Assembly (NCBI GenBank): GCA_039583875.1
Contig: CM077152.1
Span: forward strand, 21,179,538 to 21,243,537
Source: Platanthera guangdongensis
Lineage: Eukaryota > Streptophyta > Magnoliopsida > Asparagales > Orchidaceae
Length of the DNA: 64,000 nt
Direction of reading: 5' to 3'
Below are positions 55,022-64,000 of this stretch, piece after piece. A model generated the notes under the pieces. The model had not been told where the DNA came from. It saw only the letters and a program-made list of their open reading frames with translations, and searched no databases. Made by a program: the position numbers and the translations under genes. The first letter of the stretch is position 1; each line of letters begins with the position of its first letter.

Positions 55022-55447
55022 TTAATCCATCTCTAAATGCTGATGCTTTGACTTCCTTGGTATGTTAACTGTTTCTGCATTAATATCTTCAACATCCTCC
55101 CTTAATGCTGAAACAAGTATTCGACGGATTGCAAGGAAAGAATGTCTGGGCAAGGGCTTGGTCATTATGTCTGCCAGCTGTTTGCTCGTTGGGCAGTATT
55201 GCAGCTCTACTTGGTTTGTCTCAACCAGGTCCTTCAGGAAGTGGTACTTCAGGTCTATGTGTTTGGTTCGACTATGAAATATGGGATTTTTCCCAATTCC
55301 AATTGCAGCAATGTTGTCACACCAGATCCTGATTGGGGTGCTCTTCCACTGAGGTCTGAGATCCTCCATCAGCCTTTGTAGCCAAATCCCTTCACACGCA
55401 GTTGCGCACGCTGCGACGTACTCGGCTTCTGCCGTCGAAAGCGCCAC
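55022..55447 (-). pseudogene. copia RNase H C-terminal half, out of frame with gag-pol
   Basis: Continues the RNase H domain in a different frame: ALSTAEAEYVAACATACEGI, IRIWCDNIAAIGIGKNP, RTKHIDLKYHFLKDLV and ADIMTKPLPRH. The overlap with the main frame and the missing SWSSKKQ point to a small deletion whose length is not a multiple of three. The product of this copy should lack an active RNase H. Confidence 0.88.
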
Positions 55448-58400
55448 AATTTTCTGATGACTTTGCTGCCTATCATAAAGATGAAGCCACTAGTGCTCTT
55501 TCTATCTTCCTTATCCCCGCCCCAATCGCTGTCTGTATAACCAGATAACTCTGTATTGTCTTCTTTCTCATACAGCAGGCCGAGATGCTTTGTGCCTTTC
55601 AAATATCGAAGAACTCTCTTGGCTGAGATGAGATCTTCTGAGCTTGGATTGGATAAGTGCCGGGAAAGAATACTGACTGCATTTTCTAAGTCAGGTCTTG
55701 TATTGGTGAGGTAAATAAGAGATCCAATAAGGCTTCTATAGTCTTCTCCTGAAATGCCTTTCTGTGGTAACGGCGCTACGACTGACGATGCTGAGTTTGT
55801 TGCCATGGGTGTGGAGACAGAGTTGGACTCAGTCAGGCCAAACTTATCCAGTAATCTATTTATATAGGCTTCTTGGTTAATGAAAATCATTCCTAATTCT
55901 TGCCTGACTTGAAAACCAAGGAAGTATTTCATTAGACCCAAGTCACTCATTTCGTATTCCTCTTTCATGATCTTCTTGAAATTGTTTGTAATCACAGGTG
56001 TGGATCCTATGAAAATCAAATCATCTACATATAAACACAGGAGGAGGTATTGGCCATTGGGATATACCTTGGTATAGAGCGAGGGATCATTTTTGCTCTT
56101 GTTGAAACCGTTGGCACATAGATATGCATCAATCTTGTGGTTCCAGGCCCTGGGTGCTTGCTTGAGGCCATAGAGGGCCTTGTTCAGTCTATACACCTTC
56201 TCCTCTTCTCCTTGTCTGATGAAACCTTCTGGTTGGCTGACATATACTTCTTCCTCTATGCTCCCATTTAAAAACGCAGATTTTACATCTAACTGGTGCA
56301 CCATTTGGCCATCCTGAGCAGCAACAGCAAGGAGAGCTCTAATTGTCTCCATTCGAACCACCGGGGCAAATGTCTCTGTGTAATCGATTCCATGCTGTTG
56401 GGAGTACCCTTTGGCAACTATTCTGGCCTTGTACTTGGCCACTTTTCCCTCTTCATCCTGTTTTATTTTGTATACCCATTTGAGGTGGATAATTTTCTTG
56501 TGTTCTGGTCTTGTAACCAGCTCCCAGGTATTGTTTTTCTCTACCATCTCTAACTCTTTCTCCATTGCTTTTAACCAGTTGGGATCCTTAGCAGCAACGG
56601 TATATGACTCTGGTTCTTCATGCACAAGAGAAACAGCATTAGCATATTGATAAATTTCTGATAGAGATTTATACCTCTGGGGAAATGATGAGTCCTCCTC
56701 CTCCTCCACGTCAGCCTCACTGGCTGTATCATCAGCAGCAGGAAGGGATGGCTGATCATCAGTAACCGCCTCTGCAGTGGGAAAAACTTCGATTGAGTTG
56801 GATGGCTGCTCCTCAGCGGCAACCACTCCAGGTGGGGTGGAGTGATGTGCCTGATCCCAGTCCCAGGTGTTGCTTTCATCAAACACAACATCTCGTGAGA
56901 TGCTTAATTGTTGTGTTTCTGGGTTGTAGATTCTGTAGGCTTTTGAATGGTGACTATACCCAAGAAAAACTCCTTTTTCTGCCCTCATTTCTAACTTATT
57001 TCTCTTCTCCTTTGGGATGTGTCTATAGGCCACACAGCCAAATATTCGCAAATGATGAACATTTGGCTTCTTCCCCTTCCAGAGTTCATAGGGTGTGGCA
57101 GATTCAACACTCTTTGTGGGACTCCGATTGAGTAGGTATATGGCTGTGTGAACTGCTTCTGCCCACAGATTCTGAGGAAGCTTGAAATGCTGGAGCATAG
57201 CCCTCATCCTATCTGCAATACTTCTGTTCTTCCTTTCTACCAGACCATTTTGCTCAGGAGTTTGTGGAGATGTGAGCTCTCGGGCTATGCCAGTGTCTCT
57301 GCAGAAATTCATGAAATCTATCCCTGTAAATTCTCCTCCACGATCTGTCCTGAGCCTCTTTACTTTCCTCCCTGTTTCTGTTTCAACTAGAATCTTGAAT
57401 TCCTTGAATTTGCTGAATGCCTCTGATTTCTGTTCAAGGAAAAACACCCATGCAAATCTGGAATAATCATCAATAATACACATGTAATACCTCATTCCTC
57501 CAAGAGATGGTGTGGGAGCAGGTCCCCACAGATCTGCGTGCACTAGTTCCAATGGCTCCTTTGCTCTCCAGTTTGATGAGGTTGGAAAAGGTAGTCGATG
57601 GCTTTTGGCTAGTGTGCACTCTTCACAGATTGGTTGGTCTTCTTTAATTTCTGGCAGACCAAGGACCATGTCTTTTTGTTTTAGTAGGCACATGCTTTTG
57701 TGGCTGAGATGACCCAATCGATTATGCCACAATCCTGTGTTGATTTTACAAGTAAAGGCCTGCTCCTGTGGTGACTCAAGGTTCAAGGGAAACAACCTAT
57801 TCCCTGTCATTCTTATAGATGCAATGCATATGCTCTTCTCCTGTTGCCAAATATGACAATGGAGACCTTCAAAGGTTATTGTATATCCATTACTCATGAG
57901 TTGTCCCACACTCAATAAGCTTTGAGTGAGGAGAGGTACGTAGTGAACTCCTTCAATGTGTCTAACGTGCCCGTCTTTGGATTTAACTGCCACAACACCC
58001 GTACCTTCTATTGGTAACTTCTTCCCATCCCCGAGTATTACATGAGTTTTAGTGGTGTTGGCAATTGAGACAAAAGCTTGTTTACAAGATGACATATGAT
58101 TGGAACACCCACTGTCTATGAACCAAGTCTCCCAAATGTTATTTTCAACCTCATCAGGAATTCCTGTTAGCAGCAGTTTTTCTGTGGTGTTTATAAACTT
58201 GGCTTCCTCCTTCTTTTCTTCTTTATCCTTGGACCAGCAGTCCTTCTGCATATGTGTAGGCCTTTTACACCTTTTACACTTGTAGAAACAATCCACAGCA
58301 TTGTGATTATTCCTTTTACAAAGTACGCAGAACAGTTGGGAGGTTTGGTGGTGCCTAAAATCAGTGTTTCTAACTTCATTTGGCCTTGGTTCATTATTTC

Positions 58401-59157
58401 TCCCTCTGCCTCTACCTCTCAGATGGGTTCTGGAGTTCATGTAGGAGGGTTTTTCAGTGGTGGATATTTTTGTTTTGATTTGAAATGCCTGCTCAAGCTC
58501 CCCATTGTATCTTTTTAACCTCTCCTCATGGGCTTGAAGAGAGCCCATTAGCTCAGGAATTGAGAGGGTCTTGAGATTCTTAGTTTCTTCTATGGTTGTG
58601 ACTATGGGATCAAATTTGGAAGGTAGGCATCTTAATATTTTTGGGGCAATAATCTTATCTTTGAGTTTATCTCCTAAACTCCGGATTTGATTTACAATTG
58701 TCATGATTCGAGACACAAAATCCTTTACTGATTCTGTTTCTCTCATGGCTATGTTTTCCCATAGCTTCCATTGATGTTGGAGTTTGATGGTTATTACCTT
58801 TTCTGAGCCTTGGAACTCATTGAATAGAGTGTCCCATGCTTCTTTGGATGATGTTGCCCCCATGATGCGTGGATAAATGTCCTTGCCTACACCTTGGTGC
58901 AATATGAGGAGAGCCTTTGCATCGTGCTTGGCTTCTTCCGCCATTGCCTTGAGTGCAGCTGCATCTGGGTCTTGTTCCTTCCCTTTGGAGGATTGTGCTA
59001 CCTGCTTTTCTTTTCCATTTTGCACCAATTGCCATAATCCCTGAGATTGGAACAACAGCCTTATGTGGGTGGCCCAAAACTCATAATGCTCCCCCTCAAA
59101 GATGGGAGTACCCGTTTGGGTGTATTGAAACATATGGACTGAACTAGGAACAGCCAT
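55369..59157 (-). CDS. copia gag-pol polyprotein (up to RNase H)
   Basis: The first ATG after the primer site is at 59157 (MAVPSSVHMFQYTQ). Domains in order, numbered from this ATG: gag (IFEGEHYEFWATHIRLLF, about 20-250), a CCHC zinc knuckle with Cys/His-rich flank (CFYKCKRCKRPTHMQKDCW, about 300), protease FIDSGCSNHMS (about 355), GAG-pre-integrase LWHNRLGHLSHKS, integrase (VHADLWGP, DDYSRFAWVFF, DRGGEFTG, PEQNGLVERKN), RT (LDVKSAFLNGSIEEEVYV, YGLKQAPRAWN, LLLCLYVDDLIFIGS, SLIGSLIYLTNTRPDL) and the RNase H start (GYTDSDWGGDKEDRKSTSGF). It replicates the element through a virus-like particle. The frame fails after GSKVI near 55460 because a short segment including the family's SWSSKKQ motif is absent. 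Confidence 0.92.
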   Translation of the reverse strand: MAVPSSVHMFQYTQTGTPIFEGEHYEFWATHIRLLFQSQGLWQLVQNGKEKQVAQSSKGKEQDPDAAALKAMAEEAKHDAKALLILHQGVGKDIYPRIMGATSSKEAWDTLFNEFQGSEKVITIKLQHQWKLWENIAMRETESVKDFVSRIMTIVNQIRSLGDKLKDKIIAPKILRCLPSKFDPIVTTIEETKNLKTLSIPELMGSLQAHEERLKRYNGELEQAFQIKTKISTTEKPSYMNSRTHLRGRGRGRNNEPRPNEVRNTDFRHHQTSQLFCVLCKRNNHNAVDCFYKCKRCKRPTHMQKDCWSKDKEEKKEEAKFINTTEKLLLTGIPDEVENNIWETWFIDSGCSNHMSSCKQAFVSIANTTKTHVILGDGKKLPIEGTGVVAVKSKDGHVRHIEGVHYVPLLTQSLLSVGQLMSNGYTITFEGLHCHIWQQEKSICIASIRMTGNRLFPLNLESPQEQAFTCKINTGLWHNRLGHLSHKSMCLLKQKDMVLGLPEIKEDQPICEECTLAKSHRLPFPTSSNWRAKEPLELVHADLWGPAPTPSLGGMRYYMCIIDDYSRFAWVFFLEQKSEAFSKFKEFKILVETETGRKVKRLRTDRGGEFTGIDFMNFCRDTGIARELTSPQTPEQNGLVERKNRSIADRMRAMLQHFKLPQNLWAEAVHTAIYLLNRSPTKSVESATPYELWKGKKPNVHHLRIFGCVAYRHIPKEKRNKLEMRAEKGVFLGYSHHSKAYRIYNPETQQLSISRDVVFDESNTWDWDQAHHSTPPGVVAAEEQPSNSIEVFPTAEAVTDDQPSLPAADDTASEADVEEEEDSSFPQRYKSLSEIYQYANAVSLVHEEPESYTVAAKDPNWLKAMEKELEMVEKNNTWELVTRPEHKKIIHLKWVYKIKQDEEGKVAKYKARIVAKGYSQQHGIDYTETFAPVVRMETIRALLAVAAQDGQMVHQLDVKSAFLNGSIEEEVYVSQPEGFIRQGEEEKVYRLNKALYGLKQAPRAWNHKIDAYLCANGFNKSKNDPSLYTKVYPNGQYLLLCLYVDDLIFIGSTPVITNNFKKIMKEEYEMSDLGLMKYFLGFQVRQELGMIFINQEAYINRLLDKFGLTESNSVSTPMATNSASSVVAPLPQKGISGEDYRSLIGSLIYLTNTRPDLENAVSILSRHLSNPSSEDLISAKRVLRYLKGTKHLGLLYEKEDNTELSGYTDSDWGGDKEDRKSTSGFIFMIGSKVIRKLWRFRRQKPSTSQRAQLRVKGFGYKG

Positions 59158-59580
59158 ATGATGAGTAGGAGTGGATGACGAGATGAAGTCGTGCTTCAAA
59201 TGCGCAGAACTCCCTCCTCCTGATGGCTTATCACTCCAACTCCCCCTACCATGCTCTGATACCACTGATGGAAAAATAGAAATGGAAAAAGGAAATGGTC
59301 TTTCTCATTCATTAGTTTCTAACACATTTGAATGCAGATACATGCCGGCTTAAATAGGAAAAACAGATTGGAGATTACAACAAGTCATAAAGACTGGGAA
59401 TGTTTCATCTTTAAATGCGTTTGCTTCGGCTTCTCTGGTGAGTAACTGCGGCTTTAATCCATCTCTAAATGCTGATGCTTTGACTTCCTTGGTATGTTAA
59501 CTGTTTCTGCATTAATATCTTCAACACTGACTCTGTTTTCTATTTGCATTTGCAGGAGTAAAAGAGGTTCCTATTTTCAT

Positions 59581-60270
59581 GGGATTTCTTCTTTGGTTGG
59601 ATTCAGAGCTGTGGTTTATGGCGAACTGCTGTAAATACCATGGAGAACTACTCTTGCAGAGATAGTTTACTGCTGATTAGAGTTGAGCAGGGGAAAGGGG
59701 TTCAAGAAGAAGAGACTTGGTTTTGTTTTTGAATGTTTTAAAGAAAATGTGGATATTTTGTATATCAAAATGCCGTTAAAGGCGTCCATTTAGTAGAATT
59801 AAATTAATTAAATCTTCTGTAAATGTAATTTAATAGTAATCAACAAAACCAAGAAATAAGACCATCAATTTTAGTACTTTATTGAAATAAGTCCTCCAAA
59901 GTATTTTATATGATTTTAATCCTTCTAGTTAGAGTCAAATTATTTTATATTATTTCAATTCCTCCTAGTTAAGAGTCTTAGAGACAAGAAATATTATCAA
60001 ATTTTATTGATTTTAAAATTCTGAGGCACCAAAATCTTGATTTTAATTAGAATTGATACAAACATGCTCGACATATAGAGTTTAAAATGTTGCAAAATCT
60101 TGATGCAAAAAAATTGTTGCTAACCAACATTAAATTGTCAATTTAGATTTTAAAATGTCATATTCCAAGTGTTTTAGATATTTTTTTTTTCAAAATTAGT
60201 TGAAAGTACAATATTCCTTTTTTTATAGACACCTTTAATAAAGCATCAAATAAATCCCAAGCAATAGAGT
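59581..60270. other. AT-rich 5' flank of the PPR gene
   Basis: No coding landmarks. The minus-strand 5' leader and promoter of the PPR gene should lie here, but no TATA box stands out. Confidence 0.4.
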
Positions 60271-61680
60271 TGTTAGGCATCCCTCAACGCTCTGGTAGGC
60301 CGGACTAAATTGGACCGTCTTAGCACGGGAGCGATCGAGCGTACCAACAGTCACGGTAAGTAAAAATGGTGAAAAAATAATTTTTTTAACGTGAAAAACC
60401 CATCAACTGGGTGAAAAACTACTTGCCCGGGTCTGTGCCGACCAAACCTCCATCATTTGCTTGTTGATGTACAGAGATTTCTTGAAGAACTCGAGGGCGA
60501 CAGTCCCCCTCTCATTACAATTATGAAGAGAGAGAATGGAAAGGACTCAGAGGGTGACAAGCCACCACTCACTGGGCCATTTCTGCTTCCGCTGCAATTG
60601 GGATCTTTACGTTGTGGACGCTTTGGGGTCTTTGAAGTTAGCTTGAAGGAGCAGCTTGTTGCGTTTATATGTTCGGGGCTTGTAAGCTCGAGTGTTGTAC
60701 TCAACGGGCTTGGTCTGCAGACATAGAGGAGACTTGGTGGTCCCGGCGGAGCGTGCAGAGACACTCTTGGAACAGTCTAGATGGCAGAGCGCGCGGAGGC
60801 GCGCTTGGAATGGTCTCGACGGCAAGGGGCGCGGAGGCACACTTGGACGGTCTTGACGGCGGGGCGCGATTGGACGGTCTTGACGGCTAGGCGCGCGGAG
60901 GCGCGCTTGGATGGTCTTGACGGCAGAGTGCGTGGAGACGCGCTTGGATGTTCTTGACGGAGGAGCGCATGCTGAAGGAGAGCGCTAGCTGGCGGAGAGC
61001 ACACGAGGTGTTTGCTGAAGGAGAGCGCGTGCGGGGTGCTTGATGGAGGAGAGCGCGCGGGGCGCTTGCTGGAGGAGAGCATGCTAGACGCTTGCTGGAG
61101 GAGAGCGCGCGTGGCGCTTGCTGGAGGAGAGCGCGCGGGAGCGCGCAAGGAAGAGGCGTGCACGCAAGCGCGCACGAAAGAGGTGCGTGCGGGAGCGTGT
61201 GCGGAAGAAGCGCGCAGGAGCGTGCAAGGAAGGGGTGCACGCAGGAGCGCGCCCGGAAGGGGAGCACGCAAGGAAGGGGTGCGCGCGAAAGCGAGCAAGG
61301 AAGGGGTGCGCGCGAAAGCGTGCAAGGAAGGGGCGCGCGCGGGAGCGCACACGGAGGAGGCGCGCGAGAGAGCGCGCATGGAAGAGGCGAGCGCGGAAGC
61401 GCGCAAAGGAGGGAAGCGGTGGAGAGAGAAAATCCGTAGAAGGATTTTCCGACCGAGGAAAAGATGAAAATGAGAGGCAGAAGAGTCTATTTATAGATAT
61501 TAAGAGGGGCGACCCGGTAATTTCTCCTCATAACTACCGGTCGGACGAATAGAATCGTCTGGAACAGACCACGCGGATCACCAAATTTGTGGAAATGAAG
61601 AACCCCCCCCCCCGATCGGGCCTCACTTCGGTCGACTGAAAATGACTGAAAAAACGCGATACCCATTATACCCAAAATGA
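60271..61680 (-). repeat. GC-rich LTR-like sequence related to family C
   Basis: Starts TGTTAGGCATCC. The order of short blocks (TTGGACCG.CTTAGC, ACAGTCA, CTTTACAATT-like, then CTATTTATAG near 61489 and a GATCACCAAATTT block at 61577) parallels the family C LTR. A minisatellite with GCGCGCTTGGA/TCTTGACGG units (60780-60960) passes into GGAGCGCGC/GAAGGGG units (61000-61420). The right boundary and TSD were not found. Confidence 0.45.
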
Positions 61681-63590
61681 ATCCCGCAAAATGGCGGAGC
61701 AAGCGGAGGAAGAAAAAATTTTCATTTCCTCCATCTCTCCCGATCAACATCTCCACTCTCTGCTCGGGCATCGCCTCCGCAATGGCACAGATCCCCCCTT
61801 TCCACTTGGCTTCGCCGGAACCAGGATGCCACCAATGTTCTCCAAACCCGGACATCGCCTCCACGACGCCGAAGATCCCCCTTTCCGCTTGATCTCGTCT
61901 CCAAGATACTCCGGGAGAACAACGACAAGAGAAGCAGCGCCGGCGATCTGAGCAAACAATCTCTCTACTCCGCGAACCAACGCAAGCTGAGAGCACGACG
62001 ATGACCATTCCCGCACGACATCTTCCCTTCTGATATCCAAACGCCGCCCTAGCTCTCGGAAGCCCGCACCACCTCCCGCGTTTTATCTCCCGATGCCCCC
62101 GCAACAGCCCGTCGTGCGCCCTCCAAAAGCCATCGCCACTGCCTCCGGCTTCCCCCTGCTCGACGGCGTCTCCACTAGTCGCCGCACCTTCCAGCACGCC
62201 TTCTTCCGCGACGGAACCCTTCCAGAGCAACCTCCAGATCTGGACGCCACTGTTCTTGTTTCCGTCCAGATCTGCGGCTGTCTTCCCGGACGACTCCGGC
62301 CTCCGGCAAACTCACGACCCGTCGTGCTCCTTCCTCCAGCCGATTCCGTGAGCCTTTCTTCATAAATTCCTCTTACCTTTTGGTCTTAACTTAATTTAAT
62401 TCTCTGCCAGTTGGTTTGATCTGTTAAGTATTTCGGATAATCGGAATTCTAAAATGGAGTTGATTTGTTATTCACAATTTAGTAATGTGGCTATGCATCT
62501 GCTCTGTGTTTTAATATGTTGCTTATGTACAAGCAGAAAACTTTGATTAATCTAAAAGAGTTTATGTGTATGAATCACATACACTCATTCTCGGCATACT
62601 CCAATCCGTGTCTAGCTTCATGTTCGATAAAGAATATATTTATTTGCTATTTGTATTTTTTTATTTGGGACTCATTGAAATTTCATTGAATTTGTGTTGG
62701 TGCACGCATTTTCTTTAGGACTTTTTGGATCTTTAATCACATGGCTTCATGTTTGGAGTTTTGCTCTTGTTCTTTGATTGCTACTATATTTGCCACATAT
62801 TTCACTTGGATTAAAACTGCATACGATTGGGAGCTCAAGCTTTAAATGTCTTTAAATTGATTACAACTTTAAATATCAAGAACTATCTTTCTAAAATATA
62901 ATTGTACTACGTTTTGTTTTCTTACGTCTACTGCAAATGTCAAGAACTACCTTTCTAAAATATCAAGAACTAATTACTTTATGTCAATAACTATCTTTTA
63001 AAAATATATTTGTATTGCTCCATGCTATAAAAACGATTACAAAGGTTACAAGGATCTCACCGATACTACCTTCTCTCAATCTCCTTTGGACAAAAATTGG
63101 AGGAACCACTGCCGGAAAAGCACTTCCACGAATAGCCTCTTATGCGCCTCCAAAGCACTCCCAGCCGAAAACCCTAAGAAACTTCTCTTCCTGGAAAAGA
63201 TCTTAAATAGGGTGAGTGCGAAAAATGGGCTGATATCCGCACACCCGGGAAAACCCAAAACTGATTTTGTTTCGGGGGCGTTGCCCCCGAGCCCCCACCC
63301 GGGACGCTGTCCCCTGGACCCCTGTCCGCTGTCCGGTCAGCGGGACCTCCGCCGGGGGCAGCCTCCCACGGACCCCCGCTGTTGTCGGCGCCGGATATGT
63401 CGGGGGGATTCACGCTTCGATTCCTCTAAGCTCACGTGGGCGAACCCCTGTGTGAGAAACAAGAGGACCGGAAGTGTTCCACAACTCCAACATAAAAAGC
63501 CTGGTTGATTTCTTGAAGCTAAGGGGCAGACTGCAGACAGTACTGAAAAAGGTTGAAAATTATTTTGTTTTAGAGATCACGAATCATGTT
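61681..63590. other. Unassigned region
   Basis: 61690-62370 is CT-rich with short open frames lacking landmarks; GCATCGCCTCCGCAATGGCA-like phrases repeat at 61770 and 61853. 62370-63060 is AT-rich; TCAAGAACTATCTTTCTAAAAT recurs with small changes at 62877, 62939 and 62978. 63260-63400 is GC-rich with GGGGGCGTTGCCCCCGAG-type palindromes; a related CGGGGGCAGCGTCCCGAAA word occurs in opposite orientation at 48367. No gene could be assigned. Confidence 0.35.
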
Positions 63591-63681
63591 TGGACGTTTT
63601 GCAACACCGCCTGTCGCAGCTCTGCTCGTCGCAGCTCCGCCCGTCGCGGCTCCACCCTGCTACTTCGGTTCAAGACATTTC

Positions 63682-64000
63682 CTAATAGCTTATCTCTTCC
63701 CCATGGCTTTGCGTTTTGCGACGACGGGCGTTATTCGCGATTTTCTGCATCTTCTTCCTCTTGCCGCTCCGATCGGGAGAGAGGCCGGATAGCATGTCAG
63801 AGGTTGCATGACCCGGCAGCGGCCAGGGAGCGGCCTGGGGAGAGGTGGTCAGGGGGGAGAGGTGAACCGGGCGGCGGTGAGCGACGGTAGCAAAATCGGC
63901 CTCCACGAAGCGCGACAGGGTGGTGGGGTCGTGGACTCGGAGACAGTTACAGATGTGCGGGCACAACCTATCGATAAACGTGCCCAAGTAATGGTCGGGA
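63682..64000 (-). pseudogene. gypsy gag fragment
   Basis: The minus-strand frame is open from the window end and reads YLGTFIDRLCPHICNCLRVH, then DPTTLSRFVEADFATVAHR. This matches the gypsy gag pattern FxxGLxPxIxxxVRxxxPxTLxxAxxxA. After about 63870 the similarity is lost. The rest of the element lies beyond 64000. Confidence 0.55.

Larger units (their letters stand above)
54834..59526 (-). mobile_element. Full-length, very young copia element, TSD CTGAC
   Basis: LTRs 54834-55094 and 59266-59526 are both 261 bp (TGATGGAAA...TTCAACA) and identical by eye. CTGAC flanks at 54829-54833 and 59527-59531. The primer site TGGTATCAGAGC (59264-59253) and the PPT TTAAGGGAGGA (55105-55095) are in place. 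One long gag-pol frame fills the interior, with a single frame change near the RNase H motif. It interrupts codon 17-18 of the PPR gene. Confidence 0.95.
50276..59580 (-). pseudogene. DYW-class PPR gene split by two retroelements
   Basis: Reading from an ATG at 59580 (MKIGTSFTPANANRKQSQ) the gene is cut at 59531/54829 by a copia element and at 54000/51716 by an LTR, and ends with the DYW stop at 50276. Removing one TSD copy at each site restores one frame of roughly 775 codons. The segments contain PLS-type PPR repeats (NVMIRGYTNNGEHEEAIQFY, VVSWNTMIDGYV, SLVSWNVMIAAYVQ, DLVTWNTIILAHALHG), the E domain (IEHYGCIVDLLGRAG) and a DYW deaminase-like domain (NVRICRDCHGAMK, YHHFKDGFCGCGDYW). Family members edit organellar RNA in chloroplasts or mitochondria. 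A 2-nt insertion near 50345 additionally shifts the final DYW residues. Confidence 0.85.

Noticed and set aside
59158..59265. Extended gag-pol start at 59265
   Set aside because: That frame opens with GTG inside the primer-binding site; the first ATG is at 59157 and fits copia gag starts.
61487..62230. 247-aa minus-strand frame
   Set aside because: It crosses the boundary between LTR-like DNA and CT-rich DNA and shows no family motif; not supported as a gene.

Overview
This is a stretch of nuclear DNA from a flowering plant, most likely a dicot. Three host-type genes show this: a ten-exon half-size ABC transporter that matches the cuticular-lipid exporter ABCG11, the first exon of the plant HAKAI RING-type E3 ligase, and a DYW-class pentatricopeptide-repeat (PPR) gene. 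Almost everything else is transposable-element DNA. The window is a set of nested insertions, and several insertion sites can be read directly from 5-6 bp target-site duplications (TSDs).

Layout. 1-3.8 kb: two minus-strand genes of the plant transposon-associated type, each with a TATA box; one enters the window edge. 3.8-8.0 kb: a decayed Ty1/copia element (+) abutting a decayed Ty3/gypsy gag-protease fragment (-). 8.5-9.5 kb: a Tourist/Harbinger-like element with TTA TSDs. 10 kb: orphan HAKAI exon 1 (-). 12.4-13.3 kb: a DNA transposon with long terminal inverted repeats (TIRs). 13.6-14.0 kb: a tRNA-like SINE candidate. 14.7-20.3 kb: a decayed chromodomain gypsy element (+) hit by three insertions: a solo LTR (TSD ATTAG), a composite of an ultra-compact TRIM joined to a copia element (TSD CTCGA), and a Myb/SANT pseudogene. 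21.6-22.0 kb: a second ultra-compact TRIM.

22.1-27.3 kb: the ABCG11-like gene (-), the only host gene that looks intact, predicted at 703 aa. Its introns carry foldback repeats and one intron starts with GC. 28.1-36.6 kb: copia fragments and gypsy LTRs nested in one another, plus a 1.5 kb LTR-like stretch with two kinds of serial hairpins. 36.6-40.8 kb: a copia element with 1.15 kb LTRs that lacks integrase and reverse transcriptase. 43.0-49.0 kb: a non-autonomous gypsy element (TSD CCAAC) whose second LTR holds a 2.49 kb solo LTR of another family (TSD CTGCG).

50.3-59.6 kb: the PPR gene (-), split by a 2.3 kb minisatellite-bearing LTR and by a very recent 4.7 kb copia element with LTRs identical by eye. 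60.3-64 kb: a GC-rich LTR-like region, unassigned sequence and a gypsy gag fragment.

How it works together: no operon or pathway is encoded. ABCG11-like is expected to supply wax and cutin precursors to the cuticle. The other host genes are fragments or broken. Three solo LTRs of one family, each with its own TSD or near-TSD, show repeated LTR-LTR recombination. All identities and family calls come from reading the sequence; no database search was run.
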